Shown here one piece after another: positions 23,101-38,100 of a stretch of DNA of 64,000 nt. Made by a program: the position numbers and the translations under genes. This DNA is from Omphiscola glabra (lineage: Eukaryota > Mollusca > Gastropoda > Lymnaeidae). Under the pieces are notes generated by a model. That model saw only the letters and a program-made list of their open reading frames with translations, searched no databases and had not been told where the DNA came from. Numbering within the stretch: the stretch's first letter is position 1; each line of letters opens with the position of its first letter. The DNA lies in the NCBI GenBank assembly GCA_964017045.1, contig OZ024810.1, positions 17,231,204-17,295,203 of the forward strand, in the 5' to 3' direction.

Positions 23101-26100
23101 AAATTTGATCAAGATTGCCATGGACTCAACCAAAACGTTACTTTTGACTATCATCTTTTCTAGTAAAGAAAATGTATTCTTTTATTCAGCTGCTCGGTGA
23201 ACTATAAAAGTACTAATATAATATTAAGTGATCACCATTTCTACTGTGGATGTTGAATACTAATAGCACTAGCATGGCTACTTGGATTGTCAATTTCATG
23301 GATTGGAACATGGATGATTGGATTTAACATTTGTGATTAGCATTTTTTCAATGCGACTTATCCATTATTATAAATAATTTTATAAATCTTTTCTGTTTAT
23401 TCACAGTAATAATATTAATTGACTATATGATTGTATGCATTAACAATAGTTTGAATTGGTAATAGTAATATTTATGCAATTTGTATTTTTAATGCACAAA
23501 CAGGCTGCATTTTAAAATTAAATTTATTCACTCTCAGTTGCTCAAATGCCTCTGATTTAATTAATTTATTGATGTATTAATATTTAAATGGCTTATTATA
23601 ATAGCCCAATATCTAATTAAACTAAGCTGAAAATTTCAGGGCTTTATCTTTACAGATAAAAAAGTTATGGCATTTTGAGTATTGAGAACAGGCGCTAAAT
23701 GTTTAATGAAATATACTTACCCTCCGTTGTTCAAATCCCACGCATGAATACATTAGTTAAGATAATAATATGAAAATGGCTTACTATAAAAGCCCACTAC
23801 TTAATTAAGCTATGCTGAAAATTTGAGGGCTTTAACTTTACAGATAAAAAAGTTATGGCATTTTGAGTATTGAGAACAGGCGCTAAATGTTTAATGAAAT
23901 TTACTTACCCTCTGTTGTTCAAATCCCTCGCATTAATATATTTATTGTAGTATTTGCATGACAATTATTTATTATTAAAGCCCAATACTTAATTGAAATG
24001 TGTTGCAAATTTCAGATCTTTAACTTTGCTGAATAAAAAGTTATCGCATTTTGAGTGTCAAAGATGTCTTTTTTCGGTCACAGAATTTGGAAATTATTTA
24101 CTAAGGCTATATAAGGAAAAATTCTGACACTAAAAATGTCATAACTTTTTTTCTAATAAAGATAGAAACATAAACTTGGTATCAATGGAAAGGAAATACT
24201 AAGTCCTTTCTAATGATATAAGTTTCATTAATATATAACAACTTTGAAATTTTTAGTGAAGTACCTAGTAAAGTAAAGTAAACCATGCTGAGGGGCTGTC
24301 CATTAATTATGTCAACAAATTTTTGGCAATTTTTACCTCCCCCCCTCCCCCTTGTCAACAACTTGTCAAACTTCCAGAGACCCCCCCTATAAAATTACGT
24401 CAACATTTGATTACCCCCCCCCCCCCCCCCCCCCCCCAAAAAATAAACATAAAATGGGGGAAAAAAAACAATATTTTAAATAGCCTAGTTTACAACTACA
24501 ACAAAAAAGTGAATAAAAGTAAAATGTTTAGAAAAAAAAGTTTAATAAATTTTAAATTATGAAATTAAATTTATTATAAAAAAGTAACATTGTTGACGTC
24601 AACTTTTCTTGACCTCCCCCTCTCCCCCTTGTCAACAATTGTCAAAAATTTTCAGACCCCCCTCCCCCCTATTTTGTTGACATAATTTATGGACAGCCCC
24701 TGAGTAGGAGTCGGCAAACTACGCCAACACACCCATTATTTGTAATGGTAGCTAGTGAAGAAATGATTTTAGATACTTAAAAAAAAATGTTGAAGTATGG
24801 TCTTAAAATGCCTGAATGAGCAGCCATGTTCAAGAGTTGAGATGTTTAGCTTATAGAATAACCCATCTAAGAATAAGTTTTCTGAATGTTAATAATTGTG
24901 CAACATCACAGCTAAGATTTTCTTATTAACAATTAAAAAAAAAACAGTTAAAACATGTATTCCAATGTAGTAAGGATCTGTTCCATAATTATTTTAAAAT
25001 ATCATATATTTGTCATAAGCCATGATCAGGCTACACCTGTATTATGTTTTCCTAAATTAATGTTTTTGTCTTTATAAAAACAATTATTTTCTTCTATCAC
25101 CAGATAACTACATTAGTGAATCACAAAGAACGTCCCAAGCTGTCTGAAAAACAGCAGCGGGCACTTGAAAGAGTTGGCATTGCCGTTAGTTCTGCCGTAG
25201 ATCGATTTGTTTCGGTGGGCCAGTCTATCGCTGAAGAAAATATTGATATAAAAGCTGATATGTGTTTGGCCTGTCATGATGCTCGAATAGCAGGTATATT
25301 GTACGACAGCTGGGGTATTTTTTATTTAATGATGCAAGTCTAACATTTAAAAAAAAATATTCAGCAATTCAATAAAAAGTGGCAAAAGTTAAATATAAAT
25401 AATCAAGATAATTATCTAAACGGATGAAGCTTTTAAGCTTTTTGCACATGTTTAGAAGATATTTTCAAGATAAGAAAATGAAGTAAAAGTTCATCCAAAT
25501 TTTATATTCTCCACAGAGTCCTTTTATTCTAATGCATCCTTTGTGGTTCTGTTTATCTATTTGTTTAATTTGCAGTTATGAGTTAATTACTATTATTTAA
25601 TTTTAAAGTATTATCAATGGTGTTCCACATTAACAATAAACTAGTATAAAATTTTAATTTGATTTATCCAAATAAATGACTTGATTTGTCTATCTTAAGC
25701 ACAATCAATATATATTTTTTTTAAAAAGGAAAAATTAAATTATTTCCCATATAAGTATTATCAATTTGTATTAATTTTGTTAATGTTTTATGTTTCAATG
25801 AATGACTGTCAACTTATATATCAAGGAGGAAATAAAAGCAGAACCTGTTTTCAAAAGTCATAATTTCAGAAACAATAATACGTTTTTTTGTTTGTGGCTG
25901 TGATCGAGCTACCTTTTCTAATACTATTTGGACATACTACAACATTTACATTGTTGGGAAATCTTTTTTATATCTCTTAATTCAAAAAAAACCCTTTTCA
26001 TGCTCTTTGCTTAACAGCTGAACTTTAGGAATGAAATGAGGAGTGTCTGTTTTGATTCATGATTGGGTTAGCTGAATTTAAATATAACCAACACAAAGTG

Positions 26101-29100
26101 TTTTTTTTAAAATCACTATTAAAAGCATTCATAAAACTTCTACATTGATGACAGGATTTCACTGTATCTGGTACAAGAATAAATATATAAACACAGTAGG
26201 ATAAAGAAGATAAAATTGTCATTCTTATTTAAATTAATTGGTTGTTACCAGATTATCAGGGTAAGTTATCCAGGGAACACTATCGTACTAACGTTGCATG
26301 TTATTTTCTGATTATAGGCACTACAATCCAGAGGTTGACATCAGGCTACCCTAGCCATGATGAGTCACTTAGTGTAGCAGCTGATAAAACGGCAATGGTG
26401 CGAGCAGCAAGACAACTTTTGTCTGCCATTACAAAAGTTTTACTTTTGGCTGATCGTATAGTTGTCAAACAACTTTTACTTAGCAAGGATAAGGTGAGCC
26501 GACAGTGCACTTTTGACATTTTTTTTTGAATTGGTCTGGTTACTTTAAAAAAACAACAACCTTACAACAGAAGTCAGCATGTATATTTGAATGATTAGGC
26601 CAGGTGTTTAATTAGACCAATGTTGGACATGTGTAACAAAGAAAATGATGAACAACATGCAAACAACATATTTCTTTAGAAACACAGCTTACAAAATGCT
26701 ATTTTAATACTTTCTCTGCCAAAATGGAGGGAACCATATTACAAACTACTCGGTAAACCAAACAACTAATACAAATGCCAGTTTAAAGTGTTCTGTTATA
26801 GTGCATTCTCATGTCACCAATGGAAAGGTAACACTAATGCATTTGGCAAATCAAGAATTTCTTTATTTTTCTATTTTTTTCCAGGTGTTGTTAAGTCTTG
26901 CGAGGGTGGAAGAAGTCAACAATTTCACAGACTTTGTGAATGCATTTAGTCAGTTTGGAAAAGATATGGTGGAGCTTGCTCACCTTTCAGGAGATCGCCA
27001 AAATGTAAATCCCAAGTCATGAAAGTTGTATCTTACCTTTTCCTCCTTTGTCATTATTGTATGTTCACCAAACGATAGGTGACAATTAAATAAGTAAAAA
27101 GACATTTCAAGAGAAATCTACCTTATAGGAAGGTAAAATTCACTCTCCAGTGCTAACAACAATTTAGCCCCTAAAACGTGTTAAGTTTCCTTAGTGTAAA
27201 AGTTCTAGAAATGATTTAAACCCAGAAATATATGTAAGCTCCCTAATTTTAACTCAGAAAATAAATGAAGTTCCCTACTTTTAGCTCAGAGAATAAATGA
27301 AGTTCCCTTCTTTTAGCTCAGAGAATAAATTAAGTTCCCTAATTTTAGCTCAGAATTAGTTAAGCAGTTAAAAAAAACACACTCCAAAAGATACCAATTA
27401 AGCAATGATTAAATGTTTCTGTAAGCTATAATAATTTCTCAAAAATTTCTCATAGTCAAAAATGTATTTTGTTTTGTAGATTTCAATGTTTAAATACTTC
27501 AATGTTACCTTTTCACTCTCATTGGCTATTTGCTTTACATTTGATAAGGATCTGAAAAGTGATAAACACAGAGCACAGATGGGTTCAGCCAGAGCCATAT
27601 TGGAAAAGTCAACTATGATGTTATTATTGTCTTGTAAGGTAAGCTTAAGAAATTTAAACTGAGCCCCAGTGAATTTTAGTTTAATATCTGATGTTTTTTT
27701 AAAATCTGAAAATGTAATTGCATTCATATTTGAGAAGATATATTGAGAAAATGTAATTGCATGTATATTGGAGAATATATATTGAGACTACCATGAGATT
27801 TTGCTAGATTTAAAAGCCAGTATTTTAAAAAAGCTACGTAAACAACTTCCATGGTACAACACCGGCTCACCAGTGTCAATGATTTGTTAGTGTTTTGTGC
27901 GTGCGTGTTTGGTGCTGAGATTATTTGTGTAGCTGTTGATTTATGCTTTCTATTTTGTGACATATTTGCGTATGGGAAATGACGTTGTGGTTTTTATTAT
28001 GGTTTGGATAGCAGTGAGGGAGTAGTTAATAATGGAGTTTTAGTAATGGAGTTCTTCATTTAATAAAGAGACATTTGTTAAAGGAATTATTGGTTTGTTA
28101 AATAATGAAATTACCCCCTGTAAAAACGAAGCTATTGAACAGTGGTAATATCCAGTTCGTAATAACCAAAGATGTAAGTGGTTAGAGTAGGATTGCTTAA
28201 ACCGAACTATATTGTATATACATTGACCAAAGGAAGTACACTAAAAACTTTGATAATATACTCTACCCTTTTTATTTTTCATTAAAAGTTGCATTGTTTA
28301 AAATTAAATTTTAAATAACTAATAACAGTAATGATTTGTACATTTCCCTTTAAATTTTTTTTTTTAGAATAAACTGTATTAACTGTTGCAGTATTGTTTT
28401 AATTATATAAAATATATATATATATATCTAAATATGGCATCATTCTGTCTTTGCTAGACGATAGAGTAGCCACTTTGGCTAATATGTGGCCTCAAATGAT
28501 CATGTAAATGGTTTTTCAATGTTTGATAAAGGCCAACAAGTGTGTATTAATATGGAATTTAAAAAAATCAAAATTTGAGTTGAGAATCACAGGTTTCTTT
28601 GAAGAGACTTACAAGTGTTTCTTGCAAGAACTCAGATAATTGCTTTTTAATACAAATAATAAAGCATACGAGCTTAGTTTTAGTCTTTGAACTAGTTTAA
28701 AGAGAGTTTAGCCAAGATCTGCAGAATGTATTTCTTTTTCCATTAAAAATTTTTTTTTATCACCCTTGGGGAATTATGACTTAAATATTGGTATCAGGTT
28801 TGTTCAGTAGGTTATCCAATGTTATATTTATAGACATGTTTAAGACACCCTGATTGTTCAAGTGCACGACATACTCGTCAAGGTGTCTTCTCTATGATAC
28901 GTCAAGCCCAGGAACTCATTCAGCATGTCGTACTTCAAGGCGGGCCTGAAGAGAACCGTTTTGAGAGAGGTCCAGTTCTCAATGGAGATTCTGGTATAGG
29001 ACTAGTCTCCTCTCATCCTACAGCAAGCAAAGCATTCTCTGATTTTGAGGTACAGGCCATGAAAGTAACTCTATTCCAGTAAAAAAAAAAGTTGGGAACC

Positions 29101-32100
29101 ACTCCTCTACTCCATTTGAACTGGAATATATGTAAACCAGCCTTCAATTATTGTTTACATATATTCCAGCCTTAAATTATTGAATTGATTTTTGCTAGAA
29201 TAATAACAGTGTATAATTTATAACCGTTTAAAAAGCACAGGTTTTGTTCACCATTGATCATCAGGAATACTTTAACCCATTTTAAATGATTTTTGAATAG
29301 GTGCAATTTATGGCTATATGAGTAACTGCTAACTTTAACAAACAAACAAAAATAATCTGAAAACAAGAATATCTGTAAAAATAAAAAAAGATAAAGCCTG
29401 TTTGTTCCCCTAGTTTTGGATGGGAAAAGCCTGAAAAGCGTATTACCAACTCATTAGCTGAACCCATAAAATAAAATGCCAGTGTAATCAATTCATTGCC
29501 AAATGCTAACGAGAATGAAATATTGCTGGTGAAAAAAATGGACAAGTAGTGTTCAGGTATTTTTATTTTTATGTGGTAAACAAATTACAGAAATTTGTAA
29601 AACATGACATGAAAATTATTTTTTTTGTCAAGGAGGATATATATCTAAATCATATAAAAAATTATGGTAAGCGCAGTCATTTATTAAATTAAATTTTTAA
29701 AACTTTCTTGTGGAGCGTACGGTAGAGCGTACGGTAGACTTGGACCTCGGTGATCTACAGCAAAATTTTCTTTTTCAAGGTACCTGGAGAAAATGATATA
29801 AATCTCTGCTGACCCCTAATAAGATCACCACTTCACTTATTCCCCTGAAATATATAAAAAAATAATCAGAACAGTAATTATATGTTGAAATACTTTATCA
29901 GGATCAAATTGATATGACAAGAGTCACAATGATAGGCCCTGCTGTAGAAGACAGACTTCTTAGTGCATTTGAGAATGTCAAGGAGACAGTGGAAGAGTTT
30001 ACCGATTCATACTATACTTCTCATGAATCTCGAGAAAAAATTGTCCAGCTGAGTGACAACTTGCGGGATGATCTTCAGAACATGCTCTTGCTGGGACAAA
30101 ACTTGGTAGGCCATTCTTTATAACAGCAATACTTAAGTCAATCTTTCACTCATTGCTTGACTATTGAAAGATATTGTTTAAAGTCAGTTTTCATGAAAAA
30201 AGTGTGAGCAAATATCTTTTATGTCTTTTGTTAATTTAGACAATTGATATTGCATAAACCCTTAAAATTTAAATTTGAAATATTGAATCTAAATGTTAAT
30301 AAATTATTTTTAATAAGGAAACTGCTGTTTTTTTAAATTTATAAGCCAAAGTTTTTTTGTAATGCTTAGAAAGAATATTTTCCATTCTACCCAATTACAA
30401 TACGCCTGATAATTGTATATTCTCGCACTCTCCATCATGAAAGAACTGTAGAGATGCCAGGACCCCTACTCAAGACCTTGAAACTTCTATTATCAAAACT
30501 TTAGAATCTTCCAAGATTTTAAGAAAACAGGTGAATAACCAGTTTGATAAAAAATTTTAACAGCTTTGTCTACTTCCTTTAAATATATTGTCTTAAAAAA
30601 CGTACATGTTTTTAAAAGGCGTATTTTTCTTTAAATTTGATAATTACAAATATAATATCCCATTTTAAGTTTTTGGTAATGCATCACGTTTCATAAGATA
30701 GGAAACTGTTAAATTTATCTTACATAAGTGTTCTAACAATTCATTACATTTTATAAGAAAGAAAATAGCTTTTGAATTATTGTACAAAAATTTACGGTTT
30801 TCAATTTAAACTTAAATAATAAAAACAGTTAAAGTGGGATATTGTATTTGTAATTATTATTGCCTATTGTAAGCAATGACAAAAATGAATTTGCTCCTTA
30901 CCAGTGAGTTTTGAGTGAGTGACAAGTATTTTGCCTCTGAATGTTTGTAAAGTCATTGGATTTTTTGCATTATTTAGCATTTTGGCTCAATAGAATCTTT
31001 AGTGAATATAACCTTTATTTAGGTATTTTGAAAGTCACTTGCGCATCGCTTCTGCGCACTCGAAAAGTTACGGCAAAACGTTTGTTGCCATTTAATAATC
31101 GCCTCTACGGTGACCTCGGATTTATGTGTTTTACGTCACAGTTTACTAATTATAACTTAATTTTGTCATCGATTACGTTTACTGTTTGTCTTCCGGTGAC
31201 GCTCATACAATTTACCCAATGAGGGGAACCCCCGTTTTTTTTTCTGAGTCACTTTTTGACTCTCGGTAAGCTATAAATGTCTTAAATACTTCTTTTGAGC
31301 ATTCATACATGATTGAAACCCAAAGACTCATGTGTATCATCTAATTTGGATTGCTAATAACTTTGAAATAGTCAATTATCCTAGCTCAATTGAATGTTAC
31401 AGCACTCCACAAAAAAGGGTCAACCTTCATCACCGGGAGAAAAAAAATGGCGACCGATTTTTTGTCTTCACCGGGCTGATAGGCGCGGCTCTAAATAACA
31501 TTTAATAATAGTAATAGTTAAATCCTTTTGTAATCTTTAAACATCTGAATAAATCTAAGTAAATATATAAAACATACTTTAAAAAATCATAGAATTGGAT
31601 AAGATAATACAAATAAATTGAAATTATGAATATTAAACTGATGGGAACTTGCTTTTTAATTAAAATAATAGAAATGCGAGAACTGTCGGTGTCGTAGTCT
31701 AAGTCTACTTGATAAATTAAGCTTAATTACACTTAATGAACCAATACTATTCTGTTACTACAAATGCACTTAAAGGACAAATTTAAGTAATATTTTAAAA
31801 TTAAATAAGGTATTTAATCATAAATTTTAAATTATTCTTAAGTACTTGTAATGACATGACATTGGCATAGAATTAGAAAAAAAAATGTCTAATTATAATT
31901 AATAATAATAATAAAATAAAAAAGAAACGAGTTTTAATTAACAGAAAATTTAAATTATTTAAAAGAAATAAGAAATTGTGTAGTGTAAATTCAGGATTGT
32001 GATTTAATATGATAAGATGTTTTTTTGGGCTAATTTCAGATACAAGAGAAAATTTTCTATTGTAGAACTCGGTGGAATTTATTCCAAGGAGGCCCGTTTG

Positions 32101-35100
32101 AATGTAGAGAAAAAATTATTTTGATTAATTTTTATTTATAATTACATTCGATTTTAGAGAAAAAAGACTACTTACCTTTTTATAAATATAAGAATTGATT
32201 TAAAATTGAACACAAGCATATAATTCGTTCAAATTCAACAAACAAGTACCGGTAATTATTTTTTTTATCAGCAATGGTTTTTCCAATTTTTCTGTTCACA
32301 TTTTGCTTAACATACCCTCAAATAATTTGTTTCAAAATACAAAGTCTTGATGTTATTTAAAAGCTTTGTTGTTCATTGTGTTTAATATTTCATTGAAAAT
32401 GTCTCCTGAAAATATGGTAGCATTATCTTGTAAAATAAAAAAGTTTTGGGCAAATAAGTCAGAAATTTGGTAAGTCGGTCACACGTTTTTGTAGTAAAAT
32501 ACAAAGATAAAGAAGGGGGTTAAAAAAATTCACTAAAAAATTCATAACTTCAATTCTATGAAAGATAGAAAGATGAAATTGGTATTTTTGCAAAGCTTGT
32601 AGCTAGCCCTTCAATATATCATTTATGACAATAGGACAATATTGAAAATTTCTGTCAAAGTACCTACTTTAGTAAATGTAATCTTTAGTTAGTGAATATG
32701 ACCTTTAGTAAATATAGTCTAACTTTGATCCACCTGATCTTAGCATCATCTATTTATTATTCCAACAAACATGGTGTGTGTGGTATGGTGTCTGTGATGT
32801 GTGTGTGTGAGGGGATAGAGACTTTGACATGTTAACTGGTTGTAAAAAGGGAAGTTTAAGATTAGGAAAGATGGGGGGGGGGGGGCATTTTTTAATTTAT
32901 GAAAAAAAGTGGGGGAAAATTGATGACATAATTAATAGTTGACCCTCGTCATAACAGTTAACTGTTGACCCTTCTTCATGACTTCTATTGTTATCTTTAG
33001 CTTCTAGCAACTGCCATGAGCCAAGCATCTGATCTATTCAGGCAAAATGATGATGAAGGTTTACTCAAGGCTCTTAGAATGGCTGGACTAGCTGGAGATC
33101 TGGGCAGGGTGGAGGAGCTGACAGTGAAGTTTTCAGAACATCAGGAGCAGCTTGAGGAGGTTAGTCAAACAATTTTCAGACAATCAACAACAAAAAAAAA
33201 CAAGCAAATGCTGAATGCCATGCACATTGCCTATCGTAATAACAGTTTTATGAAATGGAAAAAAAAAACTCTGGTATTAATAAATTGTAGAAATTTTTTA
33301 AATTAAAATTTTATAAATAAAAAAATTAAAAAATCTATAGCTTATTATTTTTAATGTATTTTGAAACTTTAAAGAATCCATATTGGCACAGTTGAATGTC
33401 TGAAGTAATTTTTTTTAAAATTTAAATTTATCATTTTATTAAAGAAAAGATTGTAAATAAATTTAGCTACAAAAATGAGAAAGGTTTTTGTGATGAGGTA
33501 ACTAGAGGAGAGTTTTGTCGAGTACTTCAACATTATATTGGGGTTCTAAAACTCAGAAAATAAAAAAATGTAACAGCCTGGCAAAAGTAGTAAAATAGTT
33601 GGTCATCTTTTTAAAAAAAATCCTTGTCATTCCCTTTCAGTGTAGTGTGTGTGTGTTTTTTAAATCACAAAGGAAATGTAACAGTTTGGGTCTTAAACTT
33701 ATTATATCTTGGTAAAACTCCTTACACACCTGATCGTTTTGTTACCATAATAGCTTTGATGCTTAACAAAATGAGGAATTGGTGAATTTATAAAAAAAAA
33801 AAAAAATGGAACCACCCCATCTTATATTATTTTGTTATAATTCAACTTTGCCAAGAACTTAAGGTCTGTGCTTTTTGTTAAAGAAATTTTTTTTGGATGA
33901 TCATTGATTAGGAAGAGGTTACACAGGTAAAAGTTTCAAATGTTGAAAGTTGTTAGGAGCCACTCTTTAATGATACAATATTTTGCCTGATTTTTTGCGC
34001 GCCCCCCCCCCCACCCCCACCCGTTGCAAATTTGTTACACAATTTAGACACCATGATAACAGATTTTGTCTACACGTTTGTGACAAACAACATTCGATCT
34101 CCTCCCCCCCCCCCTTGTTTTGTGAAGGGGACAAATTGAGAGCTTGGTGCTAATTGTGCACGTTTAAACAAAACATTAATTTTTTTACCTTTTTATTTTT
34201 GATGATTGATAATGCTTTAATCATTAATGACAGGTTTGTAAACTATTTCGACATATGGCGACCACAGAGCCTCTGATCATTACCGCTGAACATAATGAAT
34301 CATTTCTACATTGCTTGGGGCCACTGGTATGTTTAACTTTCTACTTCATATTCTTTTACACCATTATTTTTTTTTGGTTTAGTTCACAATTTCAAATCTA
34401 TTATTTCTACTGCTGAGTCATTGGGTTATCTCAATAGCTCTTCGTTAAGATGTAGTCATTGGTGATTGTTATAACTTTTACCTGGGATCATTCAGCCATC
34501 TTGATAAAATTCTGCTCAGATTAGTTGGTCCTCACTGACTGAGCAGTTGTGAAATCTTGAGTCATTGTGTGATTTTCATAGCATTTCTCCTTTGATTATT
34601 CAGTCATTGTAATATGATAAAATTGAGTTAAGATTTTCTGAGATAGATTTACATAAATCTACATACAATATATAGCTAACTCTTACATCAAAATTTCATT
34701 TATATTTGTTCATTAACATTACATTGATACATACCTTTTTTATTCACTCATAACTTTTACGTGCTAGAAAATATTACAAATAATGAATAAAGATGTAAAA
34801 GTTATAACAAAACGTGTGATACATACTATTTGATTCAGTCATAACCACCACTTGCTAACAAATACAACTGCTAACAAATACAAGTAAAGAGTAAATTTAT
34901 AAAAGTTATACTAAAACTGGCTAGAGATTATTTTTCTAAACCTGGAGATTGGTCTTAAGTATAATCAAACTATTTCAACTGATGAAAATATTCATCATTC
35001 CATTTCATATTTTATTTAACATGAAAGAATCAAAATATGTGTCGAATAATTAAGATTTTTAAATACCACACAAATAATTAATTTTCCTTAACTGCTGGTG

Positions 35101-38100
35101 ATTGCATTGGCTCTGTTGTTTTATTTCAATGTAGATCCTTTATGCTGCTCACACTCTGGCTCAGCATCCAGACTCCAAAATAGCCAGAGAAAACCTAGAA
35201 GTATTCAGTGATGCTTGGGAAGGGCAGATCAACGACCTGTCGATACTTGTGAAAGAAGTCAATGATGTTTGTCAGGGCAGAGGAGATAAACTGGTTTATC
35301 TCTCTCTCCCACGGCCAGGGGTGAGTAGCAGAATTTGTGTATCTGTGTGACTTCATGGGCATTTTACTTCTGGGAGTGATCTTTGAGTGCTCAGGTGTCC
35401 TTTAAGGCAATAGAATTATTTGTCCTTTAAGGCAACATAATAATTTGTCCTTTTAAGGTAACGTAATAAATTTATTTCTGTCAATAAATAAGGAAACATA
35501 CTTTTAAAGTTACAAAAATTCTTTCTGCTCTCATTCTTATTTTAGTGCAGTCAGACTGTAAAAATAAATATAGCTATTTTTTATATAATGGGGACCAGAC
35601 TAAATGCAGCTAGCTACACTTGAGTTGTAAATTTAATTTAGTGATGTAACATTGGTGTAATTTATTCTAGAATATTGATGCTCTATAAGTGTAAGAATTG
35701 TGGTGGGCCAGACAGGAGACAAAGCAATGAATGTTTCTGGTCAAATCCTTAAGCGATAAATTGTGATTTTTAAATATTTTTTTTTAAAAAGGCAGTCAGT
35801 ATTGGTGCAGAGCATTTTAAAATAAACATTTTTCAGTGGTGCCTCATATCTTTTTGAAGGTTTGTCTTGATTCAATTGGACTGCGCCATGGAATAACAAA
35901 GCTTACAAATTTGTAGGAATATTTAGGGATCCTGAAGTTATCAATAGTTAGATGGGGTAGTGAGATAGTTTATCCTCCCAATCCAAGCTTGTTAGTCAGT
36001 CATGTCATTAACAGTAGAGTTATTAACCACTCTTTACAACTTATCCATTATTTTCACCTAACCTGAGGACTTAATTTACCACCGTTTTATTAATGAGGAC
36101 CAACAAAATAAATTTATTAAAAGCTTAATACAGAAGTGATTTCAAGAACCATTCATTTGCCATGAAGAAAATTTTTCATATGAATAAAAATGAACTGAGC
36201 TCTGTTTAAAGCTGATGAGCTGACAGGATATTGTGTTGATATTTCACCCTCCATCAGTGGGCAGCACTGTGTCATGTGCTGTGAATATTTTTAGCTTTCT
36301 CTGTTGTTCATTGGCTAGAATTAGTAAAAAAATATACTCAATAAATAGATTGGATTTCTCACACAACTAATACAATTACAGATCTTCTGCTAGTTTAGGA
36401 AATGATATAGACTTACATTAGCCCTGTTGATTTTAACTCTCATCTTCCCAATGTGCACTTACACAATGCATGCTGGTCAAATATTATGCAAGTCAACAGT
36501 TAATAAAGGATTAAAGCAATTAGAAAATCTAATTTCTACATAGCATATCCATTTGACAGAATACTAGAAGATGATAGTCGGAGGCTATCTGACTACACTT
36601 TTTTGTCTGAAAACCTTTAAAGCTTATGTAGTAGTGTTGAAGGGAACACAATGCTTCCTCAAAACTGATCAAGGCTGTTGATTACAACTTGTTTTCTCAC
36701 CTAGGTTCAGACCCCTCCAGTGAGTAGATGATGCAATTTAAGTTTAGAGTTCAGTGTCCCATTTGTTCCACATTGTTGTTCTAGAGTCACACATTGCTCA
36801 ATGTTTCTTATGCACATTGTTTTATATTAGTGTTTGCTATTCATTGTTAACTTATTTGTGGTATAAAAAAAAAAAGAATCTTTTTACTAGATAGAAAAGA
36901 GGCATTGAATTAAAAAATTTAAACTTATCACCACAAAAACACCACTAACAGAGGCAGGAAAGGAAATATTTCAATTATGCTAAAAATTTTGAATATTATT
37001 TTACCTTAAAAAACATTTTTCATTAAAATGTTTTTTTTTAGTTATTTTTTCTTTTCTCCATATTCTCTTGGCTTGACTATAGTTTGAGTTAGTAAACTAT
37101 AAATATGTAGATATAATGTTCATATTTTCTTGTTAATCACTTTGTTTAATAGCTTTAAAAATAAAAGGATTAATTACAAAAAAAAATTAATTCTTTTTTT
37201 AGCAGGACATATTTCATTTGAGATCATTGGTATTAGATAATTGGCTTTCCCATATGATTTGGTTTTATCATTTAAAGTAATGCTATTTTTATAATAATTT
37301 TTGAATAATCTTTATTTGTTGGCTTTTAATCTTGGTATTTTATAATTAATTCAAGTTAAATCCTATCATGTTGAGTTGCGCTGAAGGTGTGACATTAGTT
37401 AACATCAAATTAGCTCCACAATGAATTCAAAGGCATACAAAAGATATTTGAGACCAATCACAATAAGATATTTTAAAATGCATCTGGACCAGTTATGTCA
37501 AAATAGAGCAGGAAAACTACATAAATCTATGTCAATGGAAAGATCTCGTAACTTTTGATGTGGCTGAGAGTTATATAAAATAAACTTTCCAACAATACCA
37601 AATATAATGAGGGTTAGGATATTTCAATACAATGTAACTAAGATGTAATAAAATGAAAATATTTTAAATTTATGGCTAGGTAAGAATAGCATTATGTTTT
37701 ATTATAATTTTGGACATATTTTTAAATAATTGGAAGTTAAGAAATAGAAAAAAATGCTAAAATAAATCTATTTGATAATTAAAATGAATGTCTCATTAAC
37801 TGGCCTATGGCCAAAAGACAGTACAGCTATGGAGCAGTTAATGCACTCCCTAATTAGTATTCTCAAAAGTCTTAAATATAAATATTGAATGTGTTTTCGC
37901 CACCATTTAATATTTCTGCTTGTTTCCAACTTTAAACATTAATTGATAAGTGTATTTTGGGTGTGTAGCATGTAAATGTCACATGTACTGCTATATTTGG
38001 AAATAGTAAACACAAACTTTGAACAAATTCTGCATTTTATTTTTGTGTATAACAAACCTTTAGCTGGGTTTTGACCAAATTTGTCAGTTTAAATTACAGC

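Larger units (their letters stand above)
20174..25103 (+). other. CTNNAL1: Catulin intron 1
   Basis: About 4.9 kb without a supported exon. Holds poly-G at about 20485, the 187-bp tandem repeat and the 24291 fold-back element. A 52-codon frame at 22141-22299 (MSPLFGGAVKSC...) follows a plausible acceptor (TTTTAAATATACAG) but has no recognised homology and no obvious way to splice to exon 2. Confidence 0.5.

Noticed and set aside
27005..28833. Apparent loss of a catulin segment between exons 4 and 6
   Set aside because: A 90-base phase-0 exon at 27549-27638 supplies it.
31020..31230. 93-codon frame in a locally CG-richer stretch
   Set aside because: No homology or splice support. It could be an unrecognised repeat, but I see no boundaries.
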